64,000 nucleotides of DNA, taken from contig NZ_JARXIA010000002.1 in assembly GCF_031127875.1 (NCBI RefSeq), positions 186,001 to 250,000 of the forward strand, written 5' to 3'. Numbering within the stretch: position 1 is the first letter of the stretch; each line of letters starts with the position of its first letter. Positions 25,641 through 33,730 of the stretch are shown here, piece by piece. The notes beneath the pieces were generated by a model that saw only the letters and a list, made by a program, of their open reading frames with translations, made no database searches and was not told the origin of the DNA. A program made the translations under genes and the position numbers. The DNA comes from Pelagicoccus sp. SDUM812005 (GTDB lineage: Bacteria; Verrucomicrobiota; Verrucomicrobiia; Opitutales; Opitutaceae).

Positions 25641-26657
25641 GTGTCCCACTCCTACTCTACTCAGAACAAAATCGCCATCGTCTGGGATTTCGACAAGACC
25701 CTTATCCCCGGCTACATGCAGCAGCCGATCTTCGAAAAGTTCGAGATCGACGAAGCCCTCTTCTGGACCGAGGTCAACACCATGGCCGAGCGCTACAAGC
25801 AGCGCGGCTACACCGTCTCCGGCGAAAGCGTCTACCTCAACCACATCCTCACCTACGCCCGAGCCGGCAAGATGCCCGGCCTCAACAACAAGATGCTCCG
25901 CCAGCTGGGCAAGGAAATCGAATTCTACGAAGGCCTGCCCCAATTCTTCGAAGAGCTCCGCGCCCTCACCCGCTCCCGCCCCGAGTACCTTCGCCACGAC
26001 ATCCAGCTCGAGCACTACATCGTCACCACCGGCCTCGCCGAGATGGTGCGCGGCTCCGCCATCGCCCCCTACGTCGACGGCATCTGGGGCAGCGAATTCA
26101 TCGAAAACCCGCTCCAGCCCGGCTACCTCGACCAGGACGACCTCGAAATCGAAACCGAGGACATCGTCAGCCAAATCGGCACCATGATCGACAACACCAC
26201 CAAGACTCGGGCTCTCTTCGAGATCAACAAAGGCGCCAACAAGAACGACACCATCGACGTCAACGCCAAGATGGCCGCCGAAGACCGCCGCATCCCCTTC
26301 CAAAACATGATCTACATCGCAGACGGCCCCAGCGACGTGCCCAGCTTCTCCGTCGTGCGCAAGTTCGGCGGCAAAGCCTACGCCGTCTACAAGCCCGGCA
26401 ACGACGCCGAGTTCGAGCAAAACGACCTCCTCCTGCAAACCGACCGCATCCACGCCTACGGCCCCGCCCGCTACTCCTCCGAATCCAACACCTCCATGTG
26501 GCTGCGCATGCACGTGCACAAGATTTGTCAACGCATCGTCACCGACCGCGAAGCCTACCTCACCCAACGCGTCGCCAAGCCCCCCCGCCACCTCAAGGAC
26601 GAGCAAGCCCCGCCCCCCGAAGACCAGCTCGAGCAAGACACCCTCGACCTCGAATAA
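25641..26657 (+). CDS. HAD-superfamily hydrolase
   Basis: About 338 aa. Motif I IVWDFDKTLIPG is near the N-terminus, motif II lies around YIVTTGLAEM, and the acidic motif IADGPSDVPSF is in the C-terminal half, all marks of a HAD phosphatase with the phosphoserine-phosphatase-like layout. Substrate unknown. The C-terminus is a proline/glutamate-rich tail. GTG at 25641 is preferred to ATG 25584 because the bases between are a low-complexity leader also found before another gene. Codon use is extremely C-ending, like the ABC genes that follow. Confidence 0.82.
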   Translation: MSHSYSTQNKIAIVWDFDKTLIPGYMQQPIFEKFEIDEALFWTEVNTMAERYKQRGYTVSGESVYLNHILTYARAGKMPGLNNKMLRQLGKEIEFYEGLPQFFEELRALTRSRPEYLRHDIQLEHYIVTTGLAEMVRGSAIAPYVDGIWGSEFIENPLQPGYLDQDDLEIETEDIVSQIGTMIDNTTKTRALFEINKGANKNDTIDVNAKMAAEDRRIPFQNMIYIADGPSDVPSFSVVRKFGGKAYAVYKPGNDAEFEQNDLLLQTDRIHAYGPARYSSESNTSMWLRMHVHKICQRIVTDREAYLTQRVAKPPRHLKDEQAPPPEDQLEQDTLDLE

Positions 26658-26662
26658 AACCC

Positions 26663-26705
26663 GTAGGGCGCGGACTACACGCCAATCCCGCGCCGCCCGA
26701 TCCAA
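26663..26705. repeat. Intergenic palindrome resembling the uvrA 42-bp element
   Basis: Begins gtagggcgcgg and ends cgcgccgcccgatccaa, with perfect arms ggcgcgg (26667-26673) and ccgcgcc (26688-26694). Ends resemble the in-frame uvrA copies (gtagggc ... cgccgc ... cccgatcaa), but the centre differs. It lies 6 bp after the HAD stop. Confidence 0.5.
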
Positions 26706-26797
26706 GAAACCTGCGCTTAAAAACTCTCCCGCCCCTCAAAAAATCCCGAAACTGAAACTTGATTTTAAAACGCCTGTTTCATACAGGAGTTCCCCGC

Positions 26798-26831
26798 TAA
26801 AAAGCTCCCCGCACACCACGAGGAGCTTTTG
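26798..26831 (+). terminator. Probable rho-independent terminator before the ABC cluster
   Basis: Perfect 9-bp stem aaaagctcc (26800-26808) and ggagctttt (26822-26830), ending in four T. It separates the HAD gene from the ABC operon. Confidence 0.6.
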
Positions 26832-26842
26832 CGTATCCCTCT

Positions 26843-26927
26843 CCCTGAAACCCAGAACCCGGAACCGAGCGAAGCCACGCCAAAGCAGCTCCGCCACGGC
26901 CCAACACCCATTACCTGGAACCCAATT
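26843..26927 (+). promoter_or_regulatory. A/C-rich leader before the ABC ATPase gene
   Basis: Contains repeated words of the type acccagaacccggaacc and acacccattacctggaacccaatt up to the ATG. Related words occur before 28510, before 30405 and before 59852. No Shine-Dalgarno motif. Confidence 0.45.
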
Positions 26928-27656
<729 letters not shown>

Positions 27657-27668
27657 ACTCAACTAGGG

Positions 27669-27681
27669 AGCCTGCGGCTCA
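27669..27681. repeat. Short intergenic palindrome
   Basis: Perfect arms gagcc and ggctc around tgc, just after the ATPase stop and before the next A/C-rich leader. It recalls the palindromes at 26663 and 30333, suggesting a common layout in this operon. Confidence 0.35.
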
Positions 27682-27705
27682 CGCGACAAGCCACCCGAGC
27701 CCTAC

Positions 27706-27750
27706 GCCTCCCATTCACCCTTCACTTTTCAGCATTCACTCTTTCAACCC
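27706..27750 (+). promoter_or_regulatory. A/C/T-rich leader before the permease gene
   Basis: Words cattcacccttcacttttc and agcattcactctttcaaccc run directly into the ATG at 27751. Closely similar to the leader of the HAD gene at 25603. No Shine-Dalgarno motif. Confidence 0.45.
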
Positions 27751-28458
27751 ATGCCTATCTTCAAAAAAGAATTCCTCGGCTACTTCCGCTCCCCCGTCGG
27801 CTACGTTATCCTCGCCGTCTTCCACATCATGGTCATCGGCCTGGCCCTCTACTCCGGCTACTACAGCCGCAACGAAGCCAGCCTCAACAGCCTCTTCCGC
27901 CCTCTACCCTGGATCCTCATCGTCTTCATCCCCGCGGTCGGCATGCGTCTCTGGGCCGAAGAAAAGCGCTCCGGTTCCATCGAGCTGCTCTTCACCTTGC
28001 CCATCTCGCCCCGCTCCGCGGTAGTCGCCAAGTTCCTCGCAGCCCTCGCCTTCATCGGCATCGGCCTCTGCCTTACCTTCTCCCTCGCCCTCACTACCGG
28101 ATACCTCGGCGATCCCGATTGGGGCGTCATCTTTTCTGGATACATCGGAGCCATCCTCACCGCCTCCGCCTTCCTCTCCATCACCGCAGTCTGCTCGGCC
28201 CTCACCAAGAACCAAGTCATCGCTTTCGTCATCAGCGTCATGATTTGCCTCTTCGCCACCCTCATGGGCTCCGACTGGCTCGCCCAATTCCTCGGCAGCT
28301 CCGTGCCCACCGCCCTGCTCGACTTCCTCCGGCTCATGAGCTTCGAGCAACACTTCTCCACCATGTCCAAAGGCCTCATAGACATCAGCGCCCTCTCCTT
28401 CTACCTCGTGCTGACCCTCGCCTGCCTCGGCATCAACATGATCGTCATAGAACGCTAA
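27751..28458 (+). CDS. ABC transporter permease (GldF-like)
   Basis: A 235-aa integral membrane protein with six predicted helices (for example YVILAVFHIMVIGLALYSGY, ALAFIGIGLCLTFSLALTTG and VIAFVISVMICLFATLMG) and the coupling segment RLWAEEKRSGSIELLFTLPI, typical of ABC-2 permeases of the GldF group. Second gene of the ATPase-permease-GldG-DUF4340 cluster; partner of the ATPase just upstream. Confidence 0.9.
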   Translation: MPIFKKEFLGYFRSPVGYVILAVFHIMVIGLALYSGYYSRNEASLNSLFRPLPWILIVFIPAVGMRLWAEEKRSGSIELLFTLPISPRSAVVAKFLAALAFIGIGLCLTFSLALTTGYLGDPDWGVIFSGYIGAILTASAFLSITAVCSALTKNQVIAFVISVMICLFATLMGSDWLAQFLGSSVPTALLDFLRLMSFEQHFSTMSKGLIDISALSFYLVLTLACLGINMIVIER

Positions 28459-28464
28459 GCGCAA

Positions 28465-28509
28465 CCGATCCCCGGAACCCAGTACCCAACACCTGGAACC
28501 CATTCAAAA
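28465..28509 (+). promoter_or_regulatory. A/C-rich leader before the GldG-like gene
   Basis: Contains ccccggaacccagtaccc and aacacctggaacccattcaaaa before the ATG at 28510. Shares the words aacccagtaccc/acctggaaccca with the leader at 26843. Confidence 0.45.
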
Positions 28510-30312
28510 ATGACACTCTCCAAGAAAATCACCGCAGCCGTCCTCATCGTCCTCAACTTCTTGCTGCTCCACTACGTCGTATCCTCCCTGCCGATACGCT
28601 TCGACTTCACCGAAGAGGGCATCTACACCCTTTCCGACAGCACTAAGAACATGCTGGAAAAGCTGGAGGAACCGGTATCCATCGACTTCTACTCCTCCAA
28701 GTCCATCGCCGACCTCCCCGCCTGGTTCAAGAACTTCTCCGACCGCGTCGAGCAAATGCTCGAGCAATACGAGAAAGCCTCCGGCGGGCTCATCAAGCTC
28801 AAGGTCATCGACCCCAAGCCCGACTCCCCCGAAGAAGAGCGCGCCATCGCAGCGGGACTCAACGGCACCGAGATCCCCAACGGCGACCGCGTCTTCCTCG
28901 GCATGGCCGTCGCCCAAGGCGAAACCGAAACCATCCAGCCCTTCTTCAACTGGAACCGCGAAACCTTCCTCGAGTACGACATCTCCAAGACCATCTACGA
29001 GACCCAGCTCATCACCAAGCCGCGCCTCGGCCTCATCACTTCCCTGCCGCTCAAGGCTCCCCCCGCCATGCCCATGCCGGGCCAGCAGCCGCAAACCGAC
29101 CAAATCATCCTCACCCAACTCGAAACCCAATTCGAAATCGTCGAAATCGACGCCAGCGAGTCTGAACTTCCGACCGACCTCGACCTCCTCGCCCTCATCC
29201 ATCCCAAGAACCTAGGCGAAGATCTACAGTATTCGATCGACCAATACGCCCTCTCCGGCAAGCCCATCTTCCTCGCACTCGACCCCTCCTCCGTCACCGA
29301 GCGCGAACAAGGTCGCCAGCAAATGATGATGGGCCAAATGAGCCAGCCAACCCCCAGCGACCTGCCCGAATTGCTCGCCGCCTGGGGCATCGAGTACGAC
29401 CCCAGCCAAGTCCTCACCGACCAGAGCAACTCACTCTCCCAAGGCCGCTACACCCAGCCGGCTTGGCTCATCTTCCGCAACGAATTCGTCAACCGCGACC
29501 TGCTTCCCTCCTCCGAACTGGAAGGCGTACTCCTGCTCGAAGCCGGCCAACTCAAGCGGTCCGCCGACGCCACCACCTCCTGGGAGCCCATCCTCACCAC
29601 CTCCAGCGACGCCGGCCAAGTGCAGAGCATGATGCTCCAGTTCTCCGACCCCAGCCAGATCGGACGCCAAGCCGAGCCGCTCAGCGAGCCCGCTACCGTA
29701 GCCGGCCTGCTCACCGGAGAAGCCAAAACCGCCTTCCCCGACCGCGAAGGCGAAAACCACAAGGCCACCGGCGACATTACTGTATTCATTATCTCTGACA
29801 GCGACTTCCTGCTCGACCAGTTCTCCGTCCAGCGAGTCAACTTCCTCGGCATGCAGCAGGTCCAAAAGATCAACGACAACCAAGACCTCGCCAACAACTT
29901 CATCGAGTACCTCGGAGGCAGCCGCGACCTCATCGGCATCCGCGGCAAAGCCGGAGCCACCCGCCCCTTCGACGTCGTGCAACGCATGGAAGCCGAGGCC
30001 CAAAAGCTCTACCAGGCCAAGCTGGAAGCCGTCGAAGCCGAGCTGCAAGAGACCAACCAAAAGCTCAGCCAAATCCTCAGCGAGCAAGCCGGCTCCGGCA
30101 TCATCTACGCCACCCCCGAAATGGAAGAGCTCATTGCCGAGAACCAGAAGAAGCAAGCCGAGCTCAAGTCGCAGATCCGCGAAATCCGCAGCGGCCTCCG
30201 CCAAGGCATCGACACCCTCGGCAATACCATCGGAGCCATCAACCTTCTCTGGGCGCCCATCGGCCTCCTCGCCTTCGCCCTCACCTTCAACCGCATGCGC
30301 AAAAGCAACTAG
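28510..30312 (+). CDS. GldG-family ABC transporter auxiliary protein
   Basis: A 600-aa protein with an N-terminal TM helix (AAVLIVLNFLLLHYVVSSL), a large extracytoplasmic domain with the start DFTEEGIYTLSDST typical of the family, a coiled-coil stretch (about 490-570, rich in Glu/Gln/Lys) and a C-terminal TM helix (LLWAPIGLLAFALTF) followed by RMRKSN. In gliding bacteria GldG works with GldA and GldF; here it probably forms the extracytoplasmic part of the exporter. Substrate unknown. Confidence 0.88.
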   Translation: MTLSKKITAAVLIVLNFLLLHYVVSSLPIRFDFTEEGIYTLSDSTKNMLEKLEEPVSIDFYSSKSIADLPAWFKNFSDRVEQMLEQYEKASGGLIKLKVIDPKPDSPEEERAIAAGLNGTEIPNGDRVFLGMAVAQGETETIQPFFNWNRETFLEYDISKTIYETQLITKPRLGLITSLPLKAPPAMPMPGQQPQTDQIILTQLETQFEIVEIDASESELPTDLDLLALIHPKNLGEDLQYSIDQYALSGKPIFLALDPSSVTEREQGRQQMMMGQMSQPTPSDLPELLAAWGIEYDPSQVLTDQSNSLSQGRYTQPAWLIFRNEFVNRDLLPSSELEGVLLLEAGQLKRSADATTSWEPILTTSSDAGQVQSMMLQFSDPSQIGRQAEPLSEPATVAGLLTGEAKTAFPDREGENHKATGDITVFIISDSDFLLDQFSVQRVNFLGMQQVQKINDNQDLANNFIEYLGGSRDLIGIRGKAGATRPFDVVQRMEAEAQKLYQAKLEAVEAELQETNQKLSQILSEQAGSGIIYATPEMEELIAENQKKQAELKSQIREIRSGLRQGIDTLGNTIGAINLLWAPIGLLAFALTFNRMRKSN

Positions 30313-30332
30313 GACCAACCAAGATCAAAGCA

Positions 30333-30347
30333 GCGGGAGCCTCCCGC
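30333..30347. repeat. Perfect 15-bp intergenic palindrome
   Basis: Arms gcgggag and ctcccgc around a single c, between the GldG-like and DUF4340 genes, followed by an A/C-rich leader containing cccacaacctagcaccgaaa and accaacacccagcgtaagc up to the ATG at 30405. Confidence 0.5.
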
Positions 30348-30404
30348 TCCCCACCACCAGATCCCACAACCTAGCACCGAAAACCAACACCCAGCGTAAG
30401 CACT

Positions 30405-31535
30405 ATGAATCTCAACAAACTCTACATCTCCACCGCTGTGCTCGCCGTCGCCGCCGGCATCACCTACTTCGTAAAAAGCGCCGATAGCGCCAAACCGGAA
30501 GATCCACGCCTCGGCACCGCCATCGTCTCCAACGACGACCTCAACAAGGTCACCACCCTCGAGCTCATCAGCGGCTCCGAGTCCATGACCTTCCGCTACG
30601 ACGCCGACGCATCCAACTGGCAACTACAGGAACGTCACAACCTCCCCGCCGACACTAAGAAGATCACCGACCTCACCAACCAGCTCAAGGAAACCAAGCT
30701 CCAGCGCATCGCCTCCCGCAAGCCCGAACGCATCGCCGACTTCGGCTTCGGCATCGACTACATCAACCTCCACGACGCAGACGGAAACAGCGTGCTCTCC
30801 CTCGACCTAGGCCGCGAGACCGACGCCGGCAAGCAGCTCGTCCGCTTCGGCCAGGAAGAGCTCGCCTTCATCGCCAGCGATTCCTTCTCCGTCAACGGCG
30901 ACCCCGTCTCTTGGCTCGACAAAACCCTTCTGAAGACCGAACGCGACGAAATCCGCTCCGCCACTTTCCAGCTCGAAAACGGCGACACCCTCAGCGTCGC
31001 CCGCGAGTCCGAAAACGACGACTGGACCACCGAAGACAGCCTTCCCGACGGCAAGCAGCTCGACCAAGGCGCCATCACCCGCGCCCTCAACCGCCTCGTA
31101 TCCATAAACTTCATACGCCTCGCCGAACACGGTGACCCCGAAGTCGTCGGAGCCCAAGAGCACAGCTACACCATCAGCTACACGCTCGCCGACGATACCA
31201 CCTACACCATCACCGCCGGACGCCGTCCCGAAGTGAAAGTCGAAAAGGAAGTCGAGACCACTAACGACGAAGGCGAAACCATCACCGAAACGCAGGAAGA
31301 AGTCGAAACGCCCGTCGGTGCCGTCTTCGTCAAAATCTCCAGTAGCGACGAAACGGCGCCCATCAACGACTACATGACCCGCACCGCATTCGCCACCACC
31401 AGCACCCTCTACACCGCCGCCCCCGAGAGCCTCGACGCCCTCCTCGCCGACATCCCAGAACCGGAGCCGGAGCCAGAACCGGAAAGCGACTCCGAGCCAA
31501 CAGAGGAAGCAGTCGAAGAGACAGCTGCCGAATAG
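30405..31535 (+). CDS. DUF4340-domain protein
   Basis: A 376-aa protein with an N-terminal TM anchor (STAVLAVAAGITYFVK), then repeats of the DUF4340 beta-rich unit (VTTLELISGSESMTFRYD, and IRSATFQLENGDTLSV). The C-terminus is a repetitive acidic tail (PEPEPEPEPESDSEPTEEAV). DUF4340 genes regularly follow GldG-like genes, and the product is thought to be an extracytoplasmic partner of the ABC complex. A near-perfect 10-bp hairpin follows the stop. Confidence 0.88.
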   Translation: MNLNKLYISTAVLAVAAGITYFVKSADSAKPEDPRLGTAIVSNDDLNKVTTLELISGSESMTFRYDADASNWQLQERHNLPADTKKITDLTNQLKETKLQRIASRKPERIADFGFGIDYINLHDADGNSVLSLDLGRETDAGKQLVRFGQEELAFIASDSFSVNGDPVSWLDKTLLKTERDEIRSATFQLENGDTLSVARESENDDWTTEDSLPDGKQLDQGAITRALNRLVSINFIRLAEHGDPEVVGAQEHSYTISYTLADDTTYTITAGRRPEVKVEKEVETTNDEGETITETQEEVETPVGAVFVKISSSDETAPINDYMTRTAFATTSTLYTAAPESLDALLADIPEPEPEPEPESDSEPTEEAVEETAAE

Positions 31536-31552
31536 GCTCCTGTAATATCACC

Positions 31553-31584
31553 GCCCTTCGAGAGAACGCCCCACCTCGAAGGGC
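31553..31584 (+). terminator. Hairpin after the ABC cluster
   Basis: Perfect 10-bp stem gcccttcgag / ctcgaagggc with a 12-base loop, 17 bp after the DUF4340 stop. No T-run follows, so its action as an intrinsic terminator is uncertain. Confidence 0.45.
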
Positions 31585-31664
31585 ACTTCCTCCGTCAGAA
31601 AAAAAATCCCGTAACCTCACTCGCCCCGCCGCGTATACTGAGGCCAGAAACACCAAACTGGCCC

Positions 31665-32639
31665 ATGAATACGAAACGACTTTCCCTTCCCCTTCTCGCC
31701 CTCACCACCCTGGCCCTCGCCGCCAGCGCCTCCGCCGCAGACGAAGTCCAAATCCACGACCTCGCCGGCATTAAGACGGTCGACTTCCACATCTCCAAAG
31801 CGAACGTCACCCTCATCGGCTCCGACCGCAGCGACCTCGAACTCAGCCTCGAAGAACCGCTCACCGGATTCGACCCGGAAAAGGTCACCCAATCCGTCAC
31901 CCGCGACGGCGACCGCCTCGTCATAAAAATCGAGCACGCCAAAGAGAAGAGCTCCTGGTTCTCTTGGGGCGACGAAAAAGGCTACAAGGCAGCCACCCTC
32001 CACCTCCCCGCATCCGTCGCGACAAACGTGAAAACCTCCGGCGGAAACCTCAGCGCCGAGGCCATGAGCGCCCCGCTCTCCCTTAAAACCTCGGGTGGAA
32101 ACGTCTCCGCCAGCGACATTTCCGCCCCTCTCGAAATCAAAACCTCAGGCGGTAACATCCGCCTCGAGCAAATCTCAGGCGACACCCAAGCCCACACCTC
32201 CGGCGGCAATATCAAGGTAGAAGGCCTCGTCGGCGCCGTAGAGCTTCACACCTCCGGCGGGAACATAAGCATCGAGGGCGACATCTCCGCCCTCAGGGCC
32301 CACACCTCCGGCGGGCACATCAACGCCCAGCTCAGCGGCGTCCTGCTCGAACCCCTCTCGCTCGGCACCTCCGGAGGAAACGTCCAAGCCACCCTCGCCT
32401 CCGGCCTGCAAGCGCCCGCCGAACTGAAAACCTCGGGCGGCAGCGTCAGCATTTCCCTCCCCCGCGAGCAAGCCTTCCAAGTCTACGCCAAGTCAAACGG
32501 AGGCGGCGTCTCCTTCAACCACCCCGGCAGCTTCCAAGGATCCCTCGACAAGAAAAAGATCGAAGGCGAAGTCAACGGCGGCGGCCCCCTCGTCAAACTC
32601 ACCACCAACGGCGGCCGCGTCACCATCAAGGAAATCTAA
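31665..32639 (+). CDS. DUF4097-family exported beta-helix-like protein
   Basis: A 324-aa protein with a signal peptide (residues ~1-24, cut after ASASA). From residue ~120 on it consists of about eight repeats of ~17-20 residues, each with a T-S-G-G-N/H/S core (KTSGGNLSAEAMSAPLSL, KTSGGNVSASDISAPLEI and so on), the pattern of DUF4097 'beta-strand repeat' proteins, which form a right-handed beta-solenoid. Probably periplasmic or at the surface. Function unknown. Confidence 0.85.
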   Translation: MNTKRLSLPLLALTTLALAASASAADEVQIHDLAGIKTVDFHISKANVTLIGSDRSDLELSLEEPLTGFDPEKVTQSVTRDGDRLVIKIEHAKEKSSWFSWGDEKGYKAATLHLPASVATNVKTSGGNLSAEAMSAPLSLKTSGGNVSASDISAPLEIKTSGGNIRLEQISGDTQAHTSGGNIKVEGLVGAVELHTSGGNISIEGDISALRAHTSGGHINAQLSGVLLEPLSLGTSGGNVQATLASGLQAPAELKTSGGSVSISLPREQAFQVYAKSNGGGVSFNHPGSFQGSLDKKKIEGEVNGGGPLVKLTTNGGRVTIKEI

Positions 32640-32721
32640 GGCATCAGCCGCCCCGAAACCAATTGTCTAGTACGGTCAAAAAATAGACTCCGTCGAGCCC
32701 CGTTCGGCGTATGGTAGCAGG

Positions 32722-32750
32722 AAGCCCGCATCGAGAGATGCGGGCTTTTG
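32722..32750 (+). terminator. Intrinsic terminator after the DUF4097 gene
   Basis: Perfect 11-bp stem aagcccgcatc (32722-32732) / gatgcgggctt (32737-32747), GAGA tetraloop, then ttttg. Confidence 0.7.
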
Positions 32751-32853
32751 CGTTTCTCCAAGCCAAAACCCCAATTTCCTTCGTGCAACTTCCTCAGCTT
32801 CGTGGACAAAATAACACGAAACTCGCACCACCATCCGCAAACACGCTCCCGCT

Positions 32854-33591
32854 ATTAACTCCGCTCCACTCACACCTCCCGCCTCCGAGCCGCCCCTCGA
32901 GGTCCTGTATCGAGACGACCGCTATATCGCCATCCACAAGCCCTCCGGACTGCTCGTGCACCGGAGCCCCATCGACAAGCGAGAAACCCGCTTCGCCATC
33001 CAGCTCCTGCGCGACCAAATCGGCCAGCACGTCTACCCCGCCCACCGCATCGACCGCCCCACCTCCGGCATCCTCCTCTTCGGCCTCGACGAAGCAGCCG
33101 GCACCGCCCTCTCCATCCTCTTCCAAGAACGCAAAGTCCAAAAGACCTACCGGGCCGTGGTACGCGGACACCTTCCCGAAAGCGGCGTCATCGACTCCCC
33201 CCTGCACAAGTACGAAGACCAAGACGGACACAAGAAAAGCGCCGAAACCCAAGAAGCCGAAACCGCCTACAAGCGCCTCGCCATCACCGAACTCCCGTAT
33301 CCAACGGAGCGCTACGACACCACCCGCTACTCGCTGGTCGAGCTCTATCCGCACACCGGGCGACGCCACCAGATCCGCCGTCACCTCGCCCATATCCGTC
33401 ACCCCATCATCGGCGACGTCCGCCACGGCTGCAACAAAGCCAACAAGCTCGCCCGCGCCAACTTCGCCATCCACCGCCTCCTCCTCGCCGCCACCGACAT
33501 CGCCTTCCCCCACCCCTTCGAAGACAAGCAAGTGCAAATCCACTGCCCCCTCGAAGCCAGCTTCCAAGCCGCCCTCGCTCGCATATTCTAA
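32854..33591 (+). CDS. truC: TruC/RluA-type tRNA pseudouridine synthase with non-standard start
   Basis: Converts uridine to pseudouridine, by family probably U65 of tRNA. The catalytic motif is AHRIDRPTSGILLFGLD; PHTGRRHQIRRHL and HPIIGDVRHGCNK are typical of TruC. The conserved N-terminus (PLEVLYRDDRYIAIHKPSGL) is encoded from 32893, but after the in-frame stop at 32812 there is no ATG, GTG or TTG before a GTG at 32956, which would cut away that conserved strand. The best candidate start is ATT at 32854 (an infC-like start), giving about 245 aa. A sequencing error upstream is the alternative. Confidence 0.8.
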   Translation: MNSAPLTPPASEPPLEVLYRDDRYIAIHKPSGLLVHRSPIDKRETRFAIQLLRDQIGQHVYPAHRIDRPTSGILLFGLDEAAGTALSILFQERKVQKTYRAVVRGHLPESGVIDSPLHKYEDQDGHKKSAETQEAETAYKRLAITELPYPTERYDTTRYSLVELYPHTGRRHQIRRHLAHIRHPIIGDVRHGCNKANKLARANFAIHRLLLAATDIAFPHPFEDKQVQIHCPLEASFQAALARIF

Positions 33592-33675
33592 CAGGCACGA
33601 GCCCGCCCCTGAGGCTGCCTCTCAGAACCTATACCTCATTCGTCCAAAGACCTTGGGCCGCGCTGACTTGACATG

Positions 33676-33706
33676 CAAAAAGGGCGCAGCTGCTAAGCCG
33701 CGCCCT
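33676..33706 (-). terminator. Intrinsic terminator of the minus-strand exported protein gene
   Basis: Stem agggcgcggc / gctgcgccct (one mismatch) read on the minus strand, followed by five T. It lies between two convergent genes and may serve both. Confidence 0.75.
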
Positions 33707-33730
33707 CTGAACTTCAGAAGGAAGGGATTG

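Noticed and set aside
32660-32720. tRNA-like stretch before the terminator at 32722
   Set aside because: A ttcg-containing segment is present, but no acceptor, D or T arms pair; no tRNA could be folded.
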